DNA from: Phlebotomus papatasi
Lineage: Eukaryota > Arthropoda > Insecta > Diptera > Psychodidae
Length of the DNA stretch: 64,000 nucleotides
Assembly (NCBI RefSeq): GCF_024763615.1
Contig: NC_077224.1
Coordinates: 1,488,001 to 1,552,000, forward strand
Reading direction: 5' to 3'
The notes below the pieces were generated by a model. That model searched no databases. It had not been told where the DNA came from and worked only from the letters and a program-made list of their open reading frames with translations. Below, piece after piece: positions 20,226 to 31,798 of this stretch (within the stretch, counting starts at the first letter, position 1; every line of letters starts with the position of its first letter). A program made the position numbers and the translations under genes.

Positions 20226-21715
20226 AATAATAACCTTCCCGATTTGAGAGCTCTCTCCGGTTGAGATTTTTTCTTTACCGATTCGAAGGTATATCAGAAA
20301 GAACTTACCTAAAAACCCGTTGGAAATTCGAACTTTTAGACTGACGAGTTACACAAAAGTGAGCAAGTTCATGAAATGGACATTTATCTTTATAAAATTG
20401 CAATTCAAACGTTCTGTCATCCTGAAACTCCACAAAACTACACAAAAATTAACTTTTTGCAGCAAATGTTTGCACACTGTTGTTGACATTGTTGGCGATT
20501 GAAGTATCAAGAATACCGAAATTCGAAATTGCAGAACAATCAGCGCTAAAGCGGCGGATATATGAACTTTGCACTTTAGGCTTCCGGTAGATTTTCGAGT
20601 AGATTTGGCTTGGCTTTAACACTTCGTAGAACCCTAACTAAAAGTGTCACGGAAGGACCAAGTGGCAGCCGCTGCCACTTATCGAATTTTACATAATATT
20701 TTGATATTTTGAATTATATTTTAACATTCGGAGCTTTAGTCAGTCCTTTTCTGGTGTCTGAATCAGAAATTTCATCTCCTTGGGTACTGTATCTAAAGAT
20801 TTTTAACCATTCGATGTTTTCATCTTTATCAGAATCATGGCGTCAGGGAAAGTGGTGTGCCTTTGGATGCGGCAGCCTTTGAATGTTTCAATTTTTCTCT
20901 TATTTTTCAAAGCAAAAATTCTACTTTATGAACAATAGTTAATACTATTAACTATTTTCTATTAACTTCGCTTAACAAAATGGATTTTTAGCTTTGGGAA
21001 GTAAGAGAAAAATTGAATAATTCCCAAAATTATTCATATTTCATACATATTTCCCAATTCAATATTTCCCATAATTCTTCTCAATAATTTGCAAAAACAC
21101 TTTCAATTTGTTCTTTTAAGGCTTTTATACACTAACAATCAAGAAAATTACATCTGCAGAACGTCAAACTCCCATATAAAATGCATATGGCAGCAACTGC
21201 CACTTGGTCCTTCCGAGTGCAGTTTTTTTGTTTTTGCAATATATTTACATTAATATTTAATTTTTATTAAAAATTTTATAACGAAAAAATAGACAGATAA
21301 ATTCTGCACGCATTCAATCAGGCCTCCAGGCGAAATGATATATTCTTGACTATAAAAAATTAAATTGAAAACTAAATTGGCAGCGGCTGCCACTAGGGTC
21401 CTTCCAAGTGTTAAAGTGGCTTCCCAAGAAGCAATTTTTTCTTAATATAGTCTTATAGAATTCCCTAAGTAAGTCATTATAGAACCAAAAATCTTTTTAT
21501 TAGCTTATAACGCTCCTGGTTCCATCACTGAGAGATTAATATAAGTAAAGTGGCGCACTATTAAGGATCTTAAGAGCTTCTATAGGAATTTCAACAGAAA
21601 ATTCTCACTTTAAGTCTTTTAAAAGTGCACTAAAAGACTTGTTTAATACTTGATTCTATAAGGCAGCTATTTTGCTTCTTGAGATTGTCTCTTAGAAAGG
21701 TTATTACTGCACGGA
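20226..21715. mobile_element. ~1.5-kb insertion inside copy 3
   Basis: Compared with 13652..14442, sequence after TTCAC near 20225 and before ATTATTACTC near 21712 is foreign. Possible short inverted ends AATAACCTTYC (20228.. and ..21705). It contains its own nested inverted-repeat unit (20641..21414). Boundaries are good to ~10 bp; class unknown. Confidence 0.65.
20641..21414. mobile_element. Inverted-repeat unit with GGCAGCCGCTGCC ends
   Basis: Left GTGTCACGGAAGGACCAAGT then GGCAGCCGCTGCCA; right is its imperfect complement TGGCAGCGGCTGCCACTAGG. A third copy of the motif (GGCAGCAACTGCCACTTGGT) lies internally near 21190. The GGCAGC-GCTGCC core is itself palindromic, so each end can fold alone. 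Confidence 0.7.
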
Positions 21716-22217
21716 TCCATTATTACTCACTTTAAATGATTTTCTTCTTTATTTGAGAAATAAAATAAGAGAAATCAAGAGATGGCGACAGTTGGTAAAA
21801 TCAATTCCAGAATATTACCACTTTTCGCCATGCCAAATTTTTATAGAAAAATAATATAAAATGAAATATTAATTAACTAAATACAAATTTTATGTATTTT
21901 ACAACTGTGATTAAATATTCAATAGACAAATTATTTATCCAAAAAGGTATATTTTGCTTAATGAAAATTTGATGTCACTTAGTACATTTGGTAAGTAATA
22001 TTGGATTCGATGCACTTGCTTAAAATATTACTCTAAAAAATGGCTCAAAATCGTAAATCCAAAGGGAAGAACTATTATTTTTCGATTCTATACATAGCAG
22101 CAGTAAAAATACAAATAACTTTGTGGCTCATTTATTTCACAAATTGCGAAAAATAGTGATTTTAATATAAGTGGCGAAAAGTGGGACACTATGGCGTGAA
22201 GTGGTGATTGCACCCTA

Positions 22218-22880
22218 TGACTGGGCTTTTGAACTTTGGTTAAAAAAAAAATTGATGACCTTTGTTCCGAGCAAATTGTTAAAATTTTTCATTGATTTAC
22301 ATTAATAAAAAAAGTTGGGACTCATTTTCTAATCTTTTTTTAATATTAAAATCAAATTAAATATGATAAACATTTTTAGTCAGTTAATTAACAGATTGGT
22401 ACGTTAAAAACTATGTTGGTCATTACATAATTCAAAATGCTCAGTAAAGAGTTGGTGAATTTCAAGAAATTTCATGAATTTCCGCCTAAAGTAGATGGCG
22501 ACTGCTGTGAAATATCTGAAATTTTACCATCTCTAGTAAAAACTCTTTACTTTCGGCAGTTACTATTCAACCATTGAAGTCAAATAAGGCACAAATGCCT
22601 ACTGATAAATGAAAGAGCCTAGCCGTAGGTGGTTGTTTAGAATTTTGTTTGTATTTAGAATTTTAAGTCTTCATATTGCAAATTTAGACACCTTTAACGT
22701 CTGCATTAGATAATAAAAGTTATTCAACGAATACGATTTCAACAAATAGGGAATACCGACGTGGAGTTTAATTTAAAGAGATAATCCGATAGTCCTCGGG
22801 TAGAAGATGATTCAGCCCAGAATAAAAATTGTTTTGGTTACCAAACCGAAAATATCAAGATTGGTCATAGATTGAGGATA
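22218..22880. other. Intergenic stretch, no gene or clear element
   Basis: AT-rich; no domain-bearing frame. Confidence 0.35.
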
Positions 22881-23263
22881 GGGTAACTGTATCAAATTTC
22901 GTCCAGCTTGCAATTTCGATCACTTCTTTTGTTATTCAAATTTCCATGGATGTATAGTTTTTGAATACTTTAGATATTAAATAATTCAAGAAAAAACAAA
23001 AAAATGTCGCTTCAACGAACGAGATGACGTGAAAAAGACTTTGGAAGAACTCCGCAAGGGCCAGGAACCCCAGGAACTATGATAATCAATGTGTCCGAAA
23101 TATTACCCAAAGCATCTAATATTTTTACTGGTTTTAAAATGTGTTAGGACCGATTTTAGAGAAAACAAAGACTTAAACTATCTGCAAGGTTCCAAGCAAC
23201 ATTCCTCAAAAAGAAATAATAGAAAAAATTCTCTAGTTTTAAAAAAATCGTAGTGTTTACAAC
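22881..23263 (+). mobile_element. Pogo-like GGGTAAGTGTACC family, copy 1 (truncated)
   Basis: TA then GGGTAACTGTATCAAATTTC; body matches 32274..32750. It contains the mini-ORF region (CGAGATGACGTGAAAAAGAC), but the ATG is mutated. Its right end is missing where copy 2 joins it head-on. Confidence 0.75.
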
Positions 23264-23265
23264 TA

Positions 23266-23896
23266 GGGTAAGTGTACCAAATTTCGGCATAGTTGCATGC
23301 AAGTAGGGGAAAGTGCTCTCCCTTCGAACGTTCATGCCTTCGAATAATGTAAATTTCTTTTGTTTTTCGTAAGAGATTTACACTAAATTATTACGGAATT
23401 ATCAACAATTGATGATAAGCCAACTAATATTTGATAGAAATGTGTAAGTCTCTTAGGAAATCTACAAGAAAATTCACATTATTCGGAGGCATGAACGTTC
23501 GAAGGGAGAGTACTTTCCCCTACCAAAGTTCAAATTTGAAGTGTAATATTTTTAATACAAATTATTTTTTTATTTACTTCTTCTTAAGGACTGTTGCTTC
23601 GAACCTTGTAGACAATTTATCGTCTTTTTTTTCTCCTAAAATTACACTTAATACATTTTAAAATGAATAAAAATGTAGACATATTTCGGTCACCTTAATT
23701 CTCATAGTTCCTTGCCTTTACGGAATTCTTCCAATGCTTTTTCCACGTCATCTTGTTTGTCGAAGCGACATTTTTTTGTTATCTCTTGCATTGCTTAATC
23801 TCTAGAAGAGTATGCAAAAACTATATATCCATGGAAATTCGAAGAACAAAAAAATGGCCGGAATTGCAATCTGGCCGAAATTTGGTACACTTACCC
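23266..23896 (-). mobile_element. Pogo-like GGGTAAGTGTACC family, copy 2, interrupted
   Basis: TA-flanked; both ends intact: GGGTAAGTGTACCAAATTTC at 23266 and its complement ending at 23896. A 216-bp MITE (23306..23521) sits near one end. On the minus strand it carries the mini-ORF region (near 23700..23790) encoding the DDVEK/DDVKK-LEE type sequence. Confidence 0.85.
23306..23521. mobile_element. 216-bp MITE nested in pogo-like copy 2
   Basis: TA-flanked; long imperfect inverted ends of ~60 bp: GGGGAAAGTGCTCTCCCTTC, then GAACGTTCATGCCTTCGAA, complemented at the right. Joining the flanks restores GCAAGTACCAAAG, comparable to the same position of copy 4. Confidence 0.9.
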
Positions 23897-23898
23897 TA

Positions 23899-24683
23899 CC
23901 CCAATATCCCATGCTAACTACTGCCCCTTGTTTTCCTTACCCTTTTCATTTCCTCTTTTTCAATTCAGTTTCAAAACAGTTTTTACCAACTTTTTCTACT
24001 GCAGTCAAATTAAATGTTCATGAATTTTGATTTGAGTCACATTATGAATCCCACACCTTGGTAAATTAATCTGGACTTATCACCATTTCCAAATAAGAGC
24101 TTCCGGATTCAGTTGAATGCTTTTGATATATTTTTCGTAGATTCTGAATTTTTGTGAAAATAAGTTCGAAGGACCTTTGCATTCTATTCGAGTACAATTT
24201 TTTTAAGTTATCACGTACGAATGTGCAATTAAAAGCCACAGAATCCCAATTGTTTTCACGTACAACATATTTCTCATTCTTGAGGTGAGAGAAGCATGAA
24301 TATTTTTCTGGATGTGTGAATCAAATAAATTTGATGGCAAGTGAAGTGGAAAAATGGGTGATACGCTGTGAAATAAGTTTGAAAATTGAATTACATATAT
24401 CTTGGGAAGGAATTAGATGGACACAGAGTCAGTTTATGGTAGAATTTCACAAGAAATCTGAAAACACGGAGAATCGTGAGTTAATTTTCTAGAGCATAAA
24501 GCATCACGTCGATCGGTGATCAATGTAATGAAGGAGAGGTATAAAGAATGAAAGACAGAAAGTGTTTAATCAATTTGGTGAGATTAATAGTACAAATTGC
24601 GAGAAAATTTGCCATGTGGCTGGATTGAAAGATTAGTGCGAAGGAATTATAAGAAATACGATGACAATTCTCTTTGGGTTTTA
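23899..24683. other. Intergenic stretch, no gene seen
   Basis: No element ends; no domain. Confidence 0.35.
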
Positions 24684-25021
24684 CAGTAGACTCTCGCTAA
24701 TTCGGTTCCTTTAACATCGGACTACTTTTTAATTCTGGCAGCGGTTACATTTGAAAAAAGTTTGTTGACTTTTCAAGTTCGATTATGATTATCAAATGAA
24801 GCAAATATGCTCAAATTTGGCATGGTTTGTCTTAGTTTTGATGTGATTTTGCATTATTGAGGGATTTTCATGCAATTTACATTTAATATGAGCATGTAAA
24901 CTTAATATGAGTATGCATATCAACAAAAAATCGTTGCATTTCAAACAATCTGATACCCGAATTTCTCTCTATTTCGGGTGACATTTCGGTCCCAAATGCC
25001 CGAATTTGAGAGAGTCTACTG
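24684..25021 (+). mobile_element. 338-bp pogo-like MITE, CAGTAGACTCTC family
   Basis: TA-flanked; CAGTAGACTCTCGCTAATTC left, GAGAGAGTCTACTG right. Near full-length inverse relative at 49991..50331. Confidence 0.88.
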
Positions 25022-25935
25022 TACTTAGCGGCAAATGCGACAGACGGAGAAATGTGCGCAATTTCCTATGACTCACTTTAATTACTCTCACCTGAAATGT
25101 TTACCGGTGATCCACATTTGGTTCTCCTTCAATCAATAAATACACTTAAGTTGAGAGTGGATCGATTCAACTTCTGCACCTCGCACGACAACACTACACC
25201 CAAGAAAAAGATGAAGAGACTCTCAAAGTCTTTATTGTTGTTTTCATCTTTCTATATCTGCGGCAAATGAAAGTTTTCCAACTTGGAAAGATACCCATTT
25301 GAGATACTTTTTTATTGCTATGCCTATTGTCGTCGGTTTTAGGCTTTATTAAAACATTTTTCTTGGATGTTGATGCAAGTTTATACACTTTCATCGAAAA
25401 GCCCTCCAGTCAATAAATCCGTTTAATGATGAGAAATCACGTATATGAGATGCTTAAAAATTTTTAACAGAATATTGCCAATACGCATAAAACCATAAAA
25501 TTATAGATAGAGATTTCACCATTTTAATGCCCCAATAGATAATACGAAAATAGATTTTACAAATCGCAATTGGGTAGTTGCTGGAGTTATTGTTGCTTTT
25601 GCTCTTGAGATTGAAACACAGGTGTTTCTGTAGTTTACTTCATGCTCTTTGACTCGGCATTTTTCATATGAACAATGATGAAAAAAAAAATTCTCTGAAT
25701 TAAAAATTTATGCTAAGTGACTCAATTCTGTGGCTTTGAAAGTGAAAATGACGGAACAATGGCAAATATAATGTCGATTTCTCAAATCGGTTGCACTCGT
25801 CAATTTTCGGGGAGATACTCATGTCAAAATTTAAAATGACAGACTACGTCGTTATTTTTTTAACGATTTCTTTTACACCCCTGATTTTATGCTTTACCTT
25901 AGCTGAGTCATTATAGAGACTGAATTAGAATTAGA
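25022..25935. other. Intergenic stretch, no gene seen
   Basis: Short minus-strand frame 25194..25394 shows no domain. Confidence 0.35.
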
Positions 25936-26014
25936 GCAGGGGTGCCAGAACCGTTTGAAACCAAATAAACGTCAAAATAGGTTTATTCAAGGTAACGTTT
26001 TGACCATTGACGTA
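25936..26014. mobile_element. Left half of an ACCGTTTGAAACC fold-back element
   Basis: GGGTGCCAGAACCGTTTGAA followed by AATAAACGTCAAAATA matches 46310..46440. It stops at GACGTA, exactly where a pogo-like element (26015) begins; the complete copy reads GACGTACAAGTTTC there. Confidence 0.75.
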
Positions 26015-26145
26015 CAGTAGAGCCTCGCTATAGTCCATATTTGGTTCCAGATTTGACACTTGAGTCGCACTATAGTCCATGTCATTTTTTAAAATTATCA
26101 ACGACTTTTAGTATTGAACGAATTTAATATTTAGTTTAATACGTT
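26015..26145 (+). mobile_element. Pogo-like CAGTAGAGCCTCGC element, 5' part
   Basis: Matches the first ~125 bp of the complete 340-bp copy at 56029..56368 (GCTATAGTCCATATTTGGTT). The right end is lost. It inserted at a TA within the preceding fold-back element. Confidence 0.8.
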
Positions 26146-26164
26146 TATATGACCCACAAACCCT

Positions 26165-26651
26165 GAGATCTTCCGTGTTATTTGTCCTAAAGACCTGAAG
26201 AGTAGCATCTCAAATTTACGCGCAGATTCCCGTAGCAATTTGTCGTCCTGAACTCTTCCAAGGTCTTTTCCACATCATCATTTACATAGAAACGAGGGTT
26301 TTTTTCTCTGTACATTGTAAAACTCAGAAATTGAAAGAAAAAACACAAAATGAATAAGAAATTTAAGAAAGCAAAAGATGTTGCCGGAATAGGCAACACC
26401 ACCTCACTGTAGAGACGCTCACAAAGTATATACTTTTTTACGCGAAATACAGGATCCAGCTGGGAAATTTTACCCGAAATTTAAAGATTGACTCATTATT
26501 AATATAAACAGAAACAATCTTTAATGAAAACTAACCAATTTTCATGAAAAACACCGAAGGAAAACCTTTTGAAATTAATTTATTTCCATGGCCGAAATTA
26601 CACTCAAAGTGGCCGAAATTAAAATCTGGCTGAAATTCGGCACACTTCCCC
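26165..26651 (-). mobile_element. Pogo-like GGGTAAGTGTACC family, divergent copy 3
   Basis: On the minus strand the end reads GGGGAAGTGTGCCGAATTTC. The mini-ORF region encodes MYREKNPRFYVNDDVEKTLE, clearly related to copies 4 and 5 though diverged in codons. The other end is eroded. Confidence 0.7.
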
Positions 26652-26653
26652 TA

Positions 26654-27450
26654 ATTGTTTTACCTTTTAAAATTTCCACCTTCCAGTTCCACCCCCAAGA
26701 AACACTTTTCTCAACATATCTTTGCGTTTCAAACTATTTCTGAGAAATGATGTCACGCTGTTTGTCTGCATGTCTGTCCATCTGTTCGTTCCTTATCACG
26801 CCAAAGGTCAAACGGTTACAGATAGATTCTTGGGGATTCCCTCAATTTCCTCCCACTCCTCCCCTTCCCCTCCAAAACCATGTTTTTTGGGAATTCTTTA
26901 TACGTTTTTTTATACGAAAATACTATTGAATCATTCATAATAACTGTTTTTCAAGGTCAAAAGTTAAAAAAGCTCTGGCAAGCATATTTCTTAAGCGAAT
27001 GAGGGCATGTTTGAGCTTTTTGGAAAGGTCTTGAAATTTCCGACAAAACTAAACCGGTTATAATCTATTCTGAACCGATAGTGAAATTGTTCCGAACCAA
27101 TAAGTTGGACAAAAATGAGTTACATTACTTCTAAGCTGCTTTAGGCAATATTTTAAATGATTTATGAATCGGTCGGTTATAAAGTCAGTTTAAATTAAGT
27201 CGGTTATGAACCGGTAAACGATTCGAAAGTGCTTTTGAGAACGTCACGAGTTCCAGTATTTCACAAAACATGAAACGATTTACCATATCTTTTTTTTCTC
27301 GAAATATACATTTGGGATAATAAATATATTTGTTTATGAATCATGTTGTTAAAATTACAGTTCAGTCTCTCGAAACTGCCTCATCATTCCCTATGCAATC
27401 AAATCAGTCCCGGAAATGCGCATAATCACGGGATAGGGTGTAGTTTTGCT
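26654..27450. repeat. Decayed AACGGTAAGAGATAT-type repeat and unassigned AT-rich DNA
   Basis: TGTCTGTCCATCTGTTCGTT and AAAGGTCAAACGGTTACAGA near 26770..26825 mark a relative of the 8241 repeat, followed by CCATGTTTTTTGGGAATTC. The rest is unassigned. Confidence 0.5.
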
Positions 27451-27963
27451 TTAACACTTTAACGACGAGACACTTTTTACGGGCTGAAAATCAACAATAA
27501 AAATTAAACTGAGAAACATAATCAATGATAAGTTTTACATCTAACCTTGGAAAGTCCAACAGAGTCTGATTCGGTGTATTTTGTGCTTTTATGAACGATA
27601 GGGACAAAAATAGCTCAAAAATTTAAGTAATTTTTCTGACAATACCAATGAATAATATTTTTCGCTTTAATGAAAAATATTACATATGAGTATTCTAATT
27701 TTTATTGCCAAAAGGGTTTTGCTTAAAAAAAATTGGAAGTATAAAAAATAAATTATGAATTTGAGAATTTAAAAATTCGCCATTTTTTAGCTTAAATATT
27801 TACTGCATAGCAAATAGCTAGAGACTTGCAAAAAATATCCTCGATTCCCTCAACCTTCTACTTTACTATTATGTACAGACATAAGAAAAAAATATCTTTA
27901 ATTAGTCAGGAAAAATTATTTTCTTTATGGGACACCGGTGTTCCAATCGTCCTTAAAGGGTTA
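27451..27963. mobile_element. ~510-bp inverted-repeat element
   Basis: Left TTAACACTTTAACGACGAGA, right TCGTCCTTAAAGGGTTAA: imperfect inverted ends. Interior AT-rich. It directly abuts the next palindromic element. Confidence 0.6.
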
Positions 27964-28599
27964 AGGGCAGAATCACATTAACAGTAAAATGCTCACCGTA
28001 TTTCGTTAATTTACACATTTTAATTGCAATTCTTACGCAAATTTTCCATTATCGTATTACCTTATCTCATACTCGGTGGCACTAGGTGAAAATAATATAA
28101 GAAAATTGAAGAAATAAGGTAAAGTGCCCTCGAGTCGACCGGTTCCTCGACTCGACCGGTGGTCATTATTTGAATGTTTTAATGGTGAATTTCTATAAAA
28201 TTGTCACTGGTTCGTATTATTCAAGGAATGATTGACCTATTAATGTTAGATCATACGCCAAATTTTAGTGCAAATATACATAAATTGGATAAATAATTCT
28301 ACCGGTTGAATTGAGGAACCGGTCGACTTGAGGGTACTTTACCTTAAAACGAAATTCTATAAACGGTGAGCAAAAAAAACTGTACGAGAAAATAATCGTT
28401 TAGCTTTGTTGCTCACCGTTTATCGCATTTTCGTTTTATTTCTTCAATTTTCTTATATTATATTCACCTAGTGCCACCGAGTATGAGATAAGGTAATACG
28501 GTAATGGAAAATTTACGTTAGAATTGCAATGAAAATGCGTAAATTAACGAAATACGGCGAGGCTACGGCGAGCATTTTACTCTCAATGTGATTCTGCCT
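27964..28599. mobile_element. Palindromic element with ~190-bp arms
   Basis: Left arm AGGGCAGAATCACATTAACA to ACTGTACGAG, right arm its complement ending AATGTGATTCTGCCT; TA on both sides. A 228-bp MITE (28117..28344) splits the left arm. A solo arm occurs at 945..1138. No coding capacity. Confidence 0.88.
28117..28344. mobile_element. 228-bp MITE nested in the palindrome arm
   Basis: AGGTAAAGTGCCCTCGAGTC then GACCGGTTCCTC, complemented at the right by GACTTGAGGGTACTTTACCT. The solo arm at 1095 and the uninterrupted right arm read GAAGAAATAAAAC, giving a clean TA empty site. Confidence 0.92.
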
Positions 28600-28735
28600 T
28601 AAAGCCGGAAAACAAAACTTTGCACAGGTTTTGATTACTTGACACCGCAATCGCAAGTGTTGCTTAAGATTAAGCACAAATGAGCAAAAATTTTAGCTTT
28701 TTTAACTGAATTTGTGAAAAACGTTTCTTTCGGTA

Positions 28736-28967
28736 GGGTAAAGTGGTACAAGTTGGACAGTGGTACAATTTGGACAGGGCTTTTTGTCTTGATAATCTTT
28801 GTACTTCATTTTTATTTGTATATTTTTAATGCTTTAGTTTTATAATTTAGTTCCTTGTGCTTAAAAACAAATTTTGTACTGTATTTATCAAGAAAAAAGC
28901 CCTGTCCAACTTGTACCGGCGAATTGTCCAACTTGTAACACTAATTCCAAATTATATCACTTTACCC
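28736..28967. mobile_element. 232-bp TA-flanked MITE
   Basis: GGGTAAAGTGGTACAAGTTG left; right ends TATATCACTTTACCC. Internal arms GGACAGGGCTTTTTGTCTTG / AAGAAAAAAGCCCTGTCC also pair. Confidence 0.88.
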
Positions 28968-29071
28968 TACTTCCTGTGTAATTCAAAATTTTTCCGACTC
29001 AAGAAGTTTATCATATTTTGCAACCTGTAATTTTTTCTCCATTCATTCTTTTTGTAGGTGTTGCCGATGAG

Positions 29072-29176
29072 TATAAAGATACATAAAAGCCAGAAATTAT
29101 GCTGGTATCTGCAACAGCCATTCGTGTGTAAGGAGAAAAGCCATCAATAGACTTTTTCATCTCATTTGAAAGAAAG
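29072..29176 (+). promoter_or_regulatory. Possible TATA promoter and 5' non-coding exon
   Basis: TATAAAG at 29072 and ATAAAAG at 29083 precede a G+C-richer stretch ending in a consensus donor GAAAGAAA|GTAAGT at 29177. There is no initiator at ideal spacing and no ATG that stays open to the donor. A plus-strand first exon is possible. No second exon was identified. Confidence 0.25.
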
Positions 29177-31012
29177 TAAGTTCTGTTTCTTTAACTCTTT
29201 TCATCCTATTTTTCTTTTTGTATGATATTTTCTTCATGCGTGTCGCACCATAAGAATTTATTTATTAAAACGCACAAGTTGATCGGACTGATACATAAAA
29301 TTTAAAATTGTAGTCTAACCAGCTACTTACTTTTGCAAAATACTGCGCTTTCTTTTTCGATCTCGTCGTCATCTTTTGCGCGCCAAAGAGTGGTTGCGGA
29401 GACTGTTTTATTATTTATGTTTCATCAGTGTTTTTTTTACTTAGTCTTTTTATTTGCGATATACGCGGGTTCTTTTGCCATGGTGAATTGGTCAGAGGAA
29501 AAATATGCACTTGGATGTCTTCTTTCTGTCTGACTTCACCTGTCTTGTGTCTTGTGTCCCAGTTAGGGCCAAGTTCACTCTCTACCTCACCAAACCACTC
29601 TGTACGTCTTCCACCATCTATTTGGGTGGTTCTGCTGATACGCACTCCACTGCGATTGCTTTGAGTGAATAAAACATCACCTTCTGCTCAATTCAACGAC
29701 TCTCTTGAAGTTGCTTCTTTTTCGAAGAGTGCAAATAACCAAAGGAATTTAAAGAGCAGGGCGAGTCTTGAGAAAAAAAACTATTCGAGATCAATAGAGA
29801 GTGACTCTTCAGTAGTAATAAATAATATTTAATGGACTTGAGTTAGTGATGTTTTCACATTCATTTCTAACTTTGAAAAAAAAAGATCTATTTGCATTAG
29901 CTCAAAATACACATATGAGAGCCAATAAAATTGTTCGAAGACTTATTTGTTAAACACTCTAGCCAATTTCTTTGCCATCACTTTAAATTAGTCATTCATC
30001 TTCGTATCGTGTATCGTGTATATGCATTAATTTCTAACTGACACACATCGATTAAATATTTGATGAAACATAAATTAATCTACACGATCAAGACATCGAT
30101 TAAAGGTGAGAGGGACTTTAAAGGTTGCCCGGGGTAGTTGAAGAAAATTGTGCGCAAATGACCAATTGTCCGTATACAAAAAACATTGTAACAAAATAGT
30201 TGTGCAAAAGTCGTTGCTAAGGCGCACTTGAATTGTATAGAGAGGGCAAATGCTGCCTGAAAATTCCAAGTTTGAGAAAAATGCAGCGAAAAAAGATATT
30301 AATTGTACATAAACAAATTGCATTTGAGATACAAATATTGCATGTGCAGACTGTTGGCAAACATTTCTAAATGTAGTCAAGTTGTTGAACTCATGCATAC
30401 AATAGCTCTAAAAAAAAAATTGGATTAATATTAAAACTAATTCCAGTGATTCTGCAACTTTGCAACTTTTTCTTCCACATTGACAAAAAACGACCTAACC
30501 AGGCATAAATAATAAATTTGAATACGGTAAATAAAAAAAAAACAAATGATGTTTCTGGTGTGAAGCAATTTGGCAAAACTGACAATCAACTCATTTTTCA
30601 AATAGAAGATTCATTTAAAAAGGCAACTTGTTACAAAAAAATGTAGAATTATTATCTCCACAAAAATTAGTCAAAAGAAGCTTGAAAAATTACACCTATA
30701 TTGAAGAAAATAAATATATTTTTAATAAGAAATTAAATTGCAGCAAAGTCGCAAAAACTGCTTTTGAGTAATCTTCAAAAACATTTCTCTTCATTCAAAA
30801 ATACGTTGTTAACAAAAAAAGAGCCGAAAGCAGTGTATTTTTTTTAACAATGAGAGGAATTGGATTATGGTCCACAATACACAATAAAAAAAAGGTAATA
30901 ATTACATAAAAGTTTAACGTGATTATCCTTGTAATGCTACATGAACGTGTGATATTTGTTCGCCATTTATTATTATTGATTTTTAATTATTTTATTTAAA
31001 TTTGAAAATTCT
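29177..31012. other. Intergenic or intronic stretch
   Basis: A GC-richer patch (29490..29660) has open frames in three registers, none with a domain. A CACAATAAAAAAAAGG end near 30881 resembles the 31427 family, but no partner was found. Confidence 0.35.
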
Positions 31013-31375
31013 AACGGCGTTATCACACTTTCACATTAAAATTTTAATGTTTGAGTCACTTAATATTTGAGGTTTTTCTATTTATTGATAAAGAAGTGGA
31101 CTTGGCCTGCAAAAATAAGTTTAAATTTACCTAAAGCATAAATATTTTTCACATTAAAAAATTAAAGAGAAAATCGCATTAATTTTTCGCATTAATGCTA
31201 TAAATCAATTTATATCAAATTTTACGGGCCAAGTCTACATTTTTACCAACAAATAGATCAAATTTTGAATATAAAATGATTCAAACACACAAATTACACA
31301 TTTGGACTCTCACCAGCGACAATTAATGTGAATCATATTAAAATTTTAATGTGCAAGTGTGATAATAACACCGTA
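31013..31375. mobile_element. ~363-bp fold-back element
   Basis: AACGGCGTTATCACACTTTC then ACATTAAAATTTTAATG pairs with CATTAAAATTTTAATGTGCA...GATAATAACACCGT. A second inner pair is AAGTGGACTTGGCC / GGGCCAAGTCTAC. Confidence 0.75.
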
Positions 31376-31426
31376 AGTTCTGATAAATTTAAAGTGATCT
31401 CAATTTTAATTTTCGAGCAATCTCTA

Positions 31427-31782
31427 CACAGTAAAAAAAATTACAAGGCTAATTATTGATTTGCTTTTTTACCACGATTATTCTTGTAAAGTTACACAAA
31501 TTATGTATTTCAACAAAACGTGTAATCTGAAAATGTGTAATTTAAATTTTATGTAATTGTAAACCGTGTAATCAGCTGGGAATGATTACACAGTTTTTGT
31601 ATATTTTCTTACATATTTCGTGGTAAATTACACTGTTTTTAAATAAAAGGTATACAAATTACACAGTGTTCAGACAAAATGTGTACAAATTACACAAATG
31701 TGTATTAGTTCACATGATTACATGTTTAATGTAAAATTTACATTGAAAATCATGGTAAAGCTGCCAGAAATTTTTTACTGTG
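31427..31782. mobile_element. 356-bp CACAGTAAAAAA-ended element
   Basis: CACAGTAAAAAAAATTAC left, AGAAATTTTTTACTGTG right. Interior carries many GTGTAATTTAAA words; related fragments at 7735 and possibly 5075. Confidence 0.75.
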
Positions 31783-31798
31783 TGGAGCCACTCTTAAG

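Larger units (their letters stand above)
19675..22215 (+). mobile_element. MITE, GGGTGGAGTAACCACT family, copy 3, with two nested insertions
   Basis: Outer ends GGGTGGAGTAACCACTTATC and GAAGTGGTGATTGCACCC with flanking TA. Span is 2541 bp against 791 and 602 bp for the other copies because a 217-bp MITE (19805..20021) and a ~1.5-kb insertion (about 20226..21715) interrupt it. Confidence 0.88.

Noticed and set aside
29428..29664. 78-codon ORF with a hydrophobic start, possible secreted peptide
   Set aside because: The hydrophobic start is followed by a second hydrophobic region and low-complexity Ser/Pro; no acceptor, Kozak context or family match; two other registers are also open.
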